DNA of 8,681 nucleotides from Adhaeribacter sp. (GTDB taxonomy: Bacteria > Bacteroidota > Bacteroidia > Cytophagales > Hymenobacteraceae): assembly GCA_028288395.1 (NCBI GenBank), contig JAQBNV010000558.1, forward strand, positions 1 through 8,681, given 5' to 3'. A program made the position numbers and the translations under genes. The notes under the pieces are model-generated. The model did not search any database. It was not told the origin of the DNA and saw only the letters and a list, made by a program, of their open reading frames with translations. Of the stretch, positions 7,233 to 8,681 are shown one piece after another. Numbering within the stretch: the stretch's first letter is position 1; every line of letters starts with the position of its first letter.

Positions 7233-7248
7233 TTAAATAATTATTTAA
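7233..7248. repeat. Perfect 16-bp AT palindrome
   Basis: TTAAATAATTATTTAA is identical to its reverse complement. It sits directly between the stop codon of the PRP-repeat gene (TGA, 7250-7252 on the minus strand) and the hairpin at 7210-7230. It could bind a dimeric regulator or simply be AT-rich spacer. No second copy was noticed in the window. Confidence 0.6.
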
Positions 7249-7249
7249 A

Positions 7250-8422
7250 TCAATTGGATAAGAAACCTGGTTCACCGGGCTCGTCGGGTTTTGCCGGACG
7301 CTTAAATATAGGCCGCGGACGCGGTGGTTTGCGCACTTCGGCCGCTGGTTCTATCACCGGCGGCTGTTCGGTTAACGGTGGTTCTTCTTGTACTGGCGCA
7401 ACAGATTGTTCCGGCGCAGGTTCAGCCGGAGCGGTCGCCGCGGGCGGTGTTGGCCGGCGTATTACGGGCCGGGGACGTGGCGGCTTGGCAGCCGGGAACG
7501 GTGTTTCGGCGGGTAATGCCTCACTTGGCAATGGTTCCGCTGCTGTTTCCGGGTCCGGTATGGCGGTTACTAAAGGAATCGTGGTGGTGTCATCTGGCGC
7601 GTTCTCCGGTATTGCTGCTTCTTCCGGCGGGGGCGTGGCCACGCCAGGACGCTTAAATATGGGTCGGGGCCGGGGTGGCTTGGGTGCTGCGGTCGCCGGT
7701 TGATCCACAGGAGTAGCCGTTGGCGTTAGTCTGGCACTGGATTCGGTGTCGCTGGTTTGCGACCCTGGTGCCGTTCCGGCATTCGTTTCTGCCGCTGGCT
7801 GGCTGGTGGCGGGGCGTTTAATTACCGGGCGCGGGCGGGGAGGCTTAGGCGCAGTTGCTTCCGGATCCGGATTGGTGTGGACCGGCAATTCAGAATTGGT
7901 ACTATCCTGTGCTATTTGCTTTTCATCAGTTGTTGCGGCTGGGGCATTAGTTGGGGCTGCCGGTGGTTTTGGGAAGACGGGCCGGGGCCGCGGCGCCAGT
8001 GGTGCTGCGACGGGCACTTCCGGAACGGACGCCGGGGCAATATTTTCCGGTACAACGGCCGGAGGGGTTTCGGAACTTGCTGCGGCCGGACGCCGGATAA
8101 CCGGCCGGGCCTTGGCAGGAGCCGGCGGATTCTCGGCGGCCGGTTCTGCTGCTGCTGCTGGCTGGGTTGCACCCGGAATGGCGGCGCGCCGAACTGCTGG
8201 CTTGACCGACGCCTGGGTAACCGGGGCGGCGGCTGGTTTTACCGCTTCGGCCAGCCAAAACCGGCGGCGGACATCGTTAATCACCATTTTTACAGCCACA
8301 TAAAAGCTATTGGGGTGCATTTGGGCGTACATGCGCTGCCACTCCCCAAAGCGGGCGGGGTCGCCGGCCGCAAAAGTGGCTACATCTATTCTTCGTTTGG
8401 TCAGGTCTTCCTCAAAGGTCAT
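7250..8422 (-). CDS. Unrecognised Pro/Ala-rich protein with six spaced PPRPRP-type modules, 390 aa
   Basis: I cannot assign a function. Residues 1-~60 look like a small folded helical domain (MTFEEDLTKRR, FGEWQRMYAQMHPNSFYVAVK, INDVRRRFW). There is no signal peptide or membrane helix, so a cytoplasmic location is likely. Residues ~61-390 are dominated by Pro, Ala, Glu and Thr and are probably disordered. Six basic modules punctuate this tail: RPVIRRP (106-112), PRPRPVFPKP (144-153), KPPRPRPVIKRP (193-204), KPPRPRPIFKRP (248-259), KPPRPRPVIRRP (313-324) and KPPRPRPIFKRP (365-376). They are 49-65 residues apart, with acidic linkers between. The last four are nearly identical. The spacing suggests multivalent binding of a partner or nucleic acid, which is an inference. 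The start at 8420-8422 is supported by the folded-looking N-terminus and a good upstream promoter box. The base composition gives long spurious frames on the opposite strand. The start lacks a Shine-Dalgarno sequence. Coding status is well supported by the regular modules. Confidence 0.85.
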   Translation of the reverse strand: MTFEEDLTKRRIDVATFAAGDPARFGEWQRMYAQMHPNSFYVAVKMVINDVRRRFWLAEAVKPAAAPVTQASVKPAVRRAAIPGATQPAAAAEPAAENPPAPAKARPVIRRPAAASSETPPAVVPENIAPASVPEVPVAAPLAPRPRPVFPKPPAAPTNAPAATTDEKQIAQDSTNSELPVHTNPDPEATAPKPPRPRPVIKRPATSQPAAETNAGTAPGSQTSDTESSARLTPTATPVDQPATAAPKPPRPRPIFKRPGVATPPPEEAAIPENAPDDTTTIPLVTAIPDPETAAEPLPSEALPAETPFPAAKPPRPRPVIRRPTPPAATAPAEPAPEQSVAPVQEEPPLTEQPPVIEPAAEVRKPPRPRPIFKRPAKPDEPGEPGFLSN

Positions 8423-8514
8423 TTTGCGAGCGGCTGCTAGGTGTATGAACGGGTAAATATACCGGACGTTGCCCCACCATAATTCTTAATTATCTGATTT
8501 AAGCGCAATCCCGG

Positions 8515-8543
8515 CAAAGATACAAAACCAACACATCTTTAAA
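8515..8543 (-). promoter_or_regulatory. Promoter of the PRP-repeat protein gene
   Basis: On the minus strand the -7 box is TATCTTTG (8515-8522), an exact match to TAnnTTTG. A -33-like TTTA lies at 8540-8543 with a 17-bp spacer. Transcription would begin near 8508 and leave a leader of about 85 nt before the ATG at 8422. The -7 match is good and the -33 match is weak. Confidence 0.55.
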
Positions 8544-8549
8544 GGCATA

Positions 8550-8580
8550 TTTAGAATTGCCACACAAATCGCTACTTTTG
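8550..8580 (+). promoter_or_regulatory. Divergent promoter for the gene starting at 8657
   Basis: The plus-strand -7 box is TACTTTTG (8573-8580), an exact match to TAnnTTTG. A -33-like TTTA lies at 8550-8553 with a 19-bp spacer. Transcription would begin near 8587 and give a leader of about 70 nt to the ATG at 8657. The -33 elements of this promoter and of the opposite one lie within about 10 bp of each other, so one bound regulator could affect both. Confidence 0.5.
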
Positions 8581-8656
8581 AAAAAATAATTCATGACCAT
8601 CTCCCCTTCGAAAAAAGGTAGAGCTAAAGATGTAATGCTTTTCTCTTTGAGTTATA

Positions 8657-8681
8657 ATGGCAGATAAAATACTTAATGGCG
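8657..8681 (+). CDS. Start of an unidentified gene, cut by the window edge
   Basis: An ATG at 8657-8659 opens a frame reading MADKILNG before the sequence ends. A TGA at 8648-8650 in the same frame excludes an earlier start, and the divergent promoter at 8550-8580 points at it. Eight residues cannot identify a family. Some DJ-1/PfpI-type proteins of related bacteria start in a similar way, but this is only a weak resemblance from memory. Confidence 0.4.

Noticed and set aside
7295..8107. Spaced similar DNA blocks that might be a CRISPR array
   Set aside because: The blocks are 30-36 bp but diverged and always in one reading frame, and each encodes the PPRPRP-type module. They are separated by 110-160 bp of coding linker, so this is a protein repeat.
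7746..8440. Long plus-strand ORFs (185 and 227 codons) opposite the PRP-repeat gene
   Set aside because: These are products of GC-rich Pro/Ala codons read on the other strand. They are Gly/Arg/Ala or Trp/Cys-rich with no motif. The minus-strand frame has regular modules and a folded N-terminus.
8593..8667. 24-codon ORF starting MTISPSKKGRAK just after the divergent promoter
   Set aside because: It is short and has no recognisable features. It overlaps the better-placed start at 8657 and is more likely leader sequence.

Overview
The window looks like a chromosomal segment of a Bacteroidota bacterium, most likely Cytophagales/Hymenobacteraceae (Adhaeribacter, Pontibacter or Hymenobacter type). 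Three things point there: the proteins resemble that group, start codons lack clear Shine-Dalgarno sequences, and several upstream regions carry the Bacteroidota -7 promoter element TAnnTTTG. The taxonomic placement is inferred from reading the sequence, not from a search.

Layout, left to right. (1) 2-556, plus strand: the C-terminal 184 residues of a diadenylate cyclase (CdaA type), cut by the window edge. (2) 724-4236, plus: a 1170-residue SWIM zinc-finger / SNF2 ATPase fusion. (3) 4276-5427, minus: an AI-2E/PerM-family membrane protein, convergent with the helicase gene with 39 bp between them. (4) 5428-5933: about 0.5 kb with no convincing gene. It holds a strong bidirectional terminator, two divergent promoter-like boxes and one doubtful 49-codon membrane ORF. 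(5) 5934-7114, minus: a glycine C-acetyltransferase (kbl) pseudogene with one frameshift, three in-frame stops and a 12-nt in-frame deletion. The first stop sits exactly at the PLP-binding lysine codon. (6) 7115-7249: a short spacer with a 32-bp imperfect direct repeat, a hairpin and a 16-bp palindrome. (7) 7250-8422, minus: an unrecognised protein with a compact N-terminus followed by about 330 residues of Pro/Ala-rich sequence carrying six spaced PPRPRP-(V/I)-(I/F)-(K/R)-RP modules. (8) 8423-8681: a divergent promoter region and the first eight codons of another plus-strand gene.

The genes do not form an obvious pathway: c-di-AMP signalling, a chromatin-remodeller-like ATPase, a membrane transporter-like protein, a dead threonine/glycine metabolism gene and a repetitive disordered protein. 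I see no CRISPR array, rRNA, tRNA, transposase or phage gene, and no clear new multi-gene system. The points most worth following up are the kbl decay, the PRP-repeat protein, the single-chain SWIM-SNF2 architecture and the unexplained 5.4-5.9 kb spacer.
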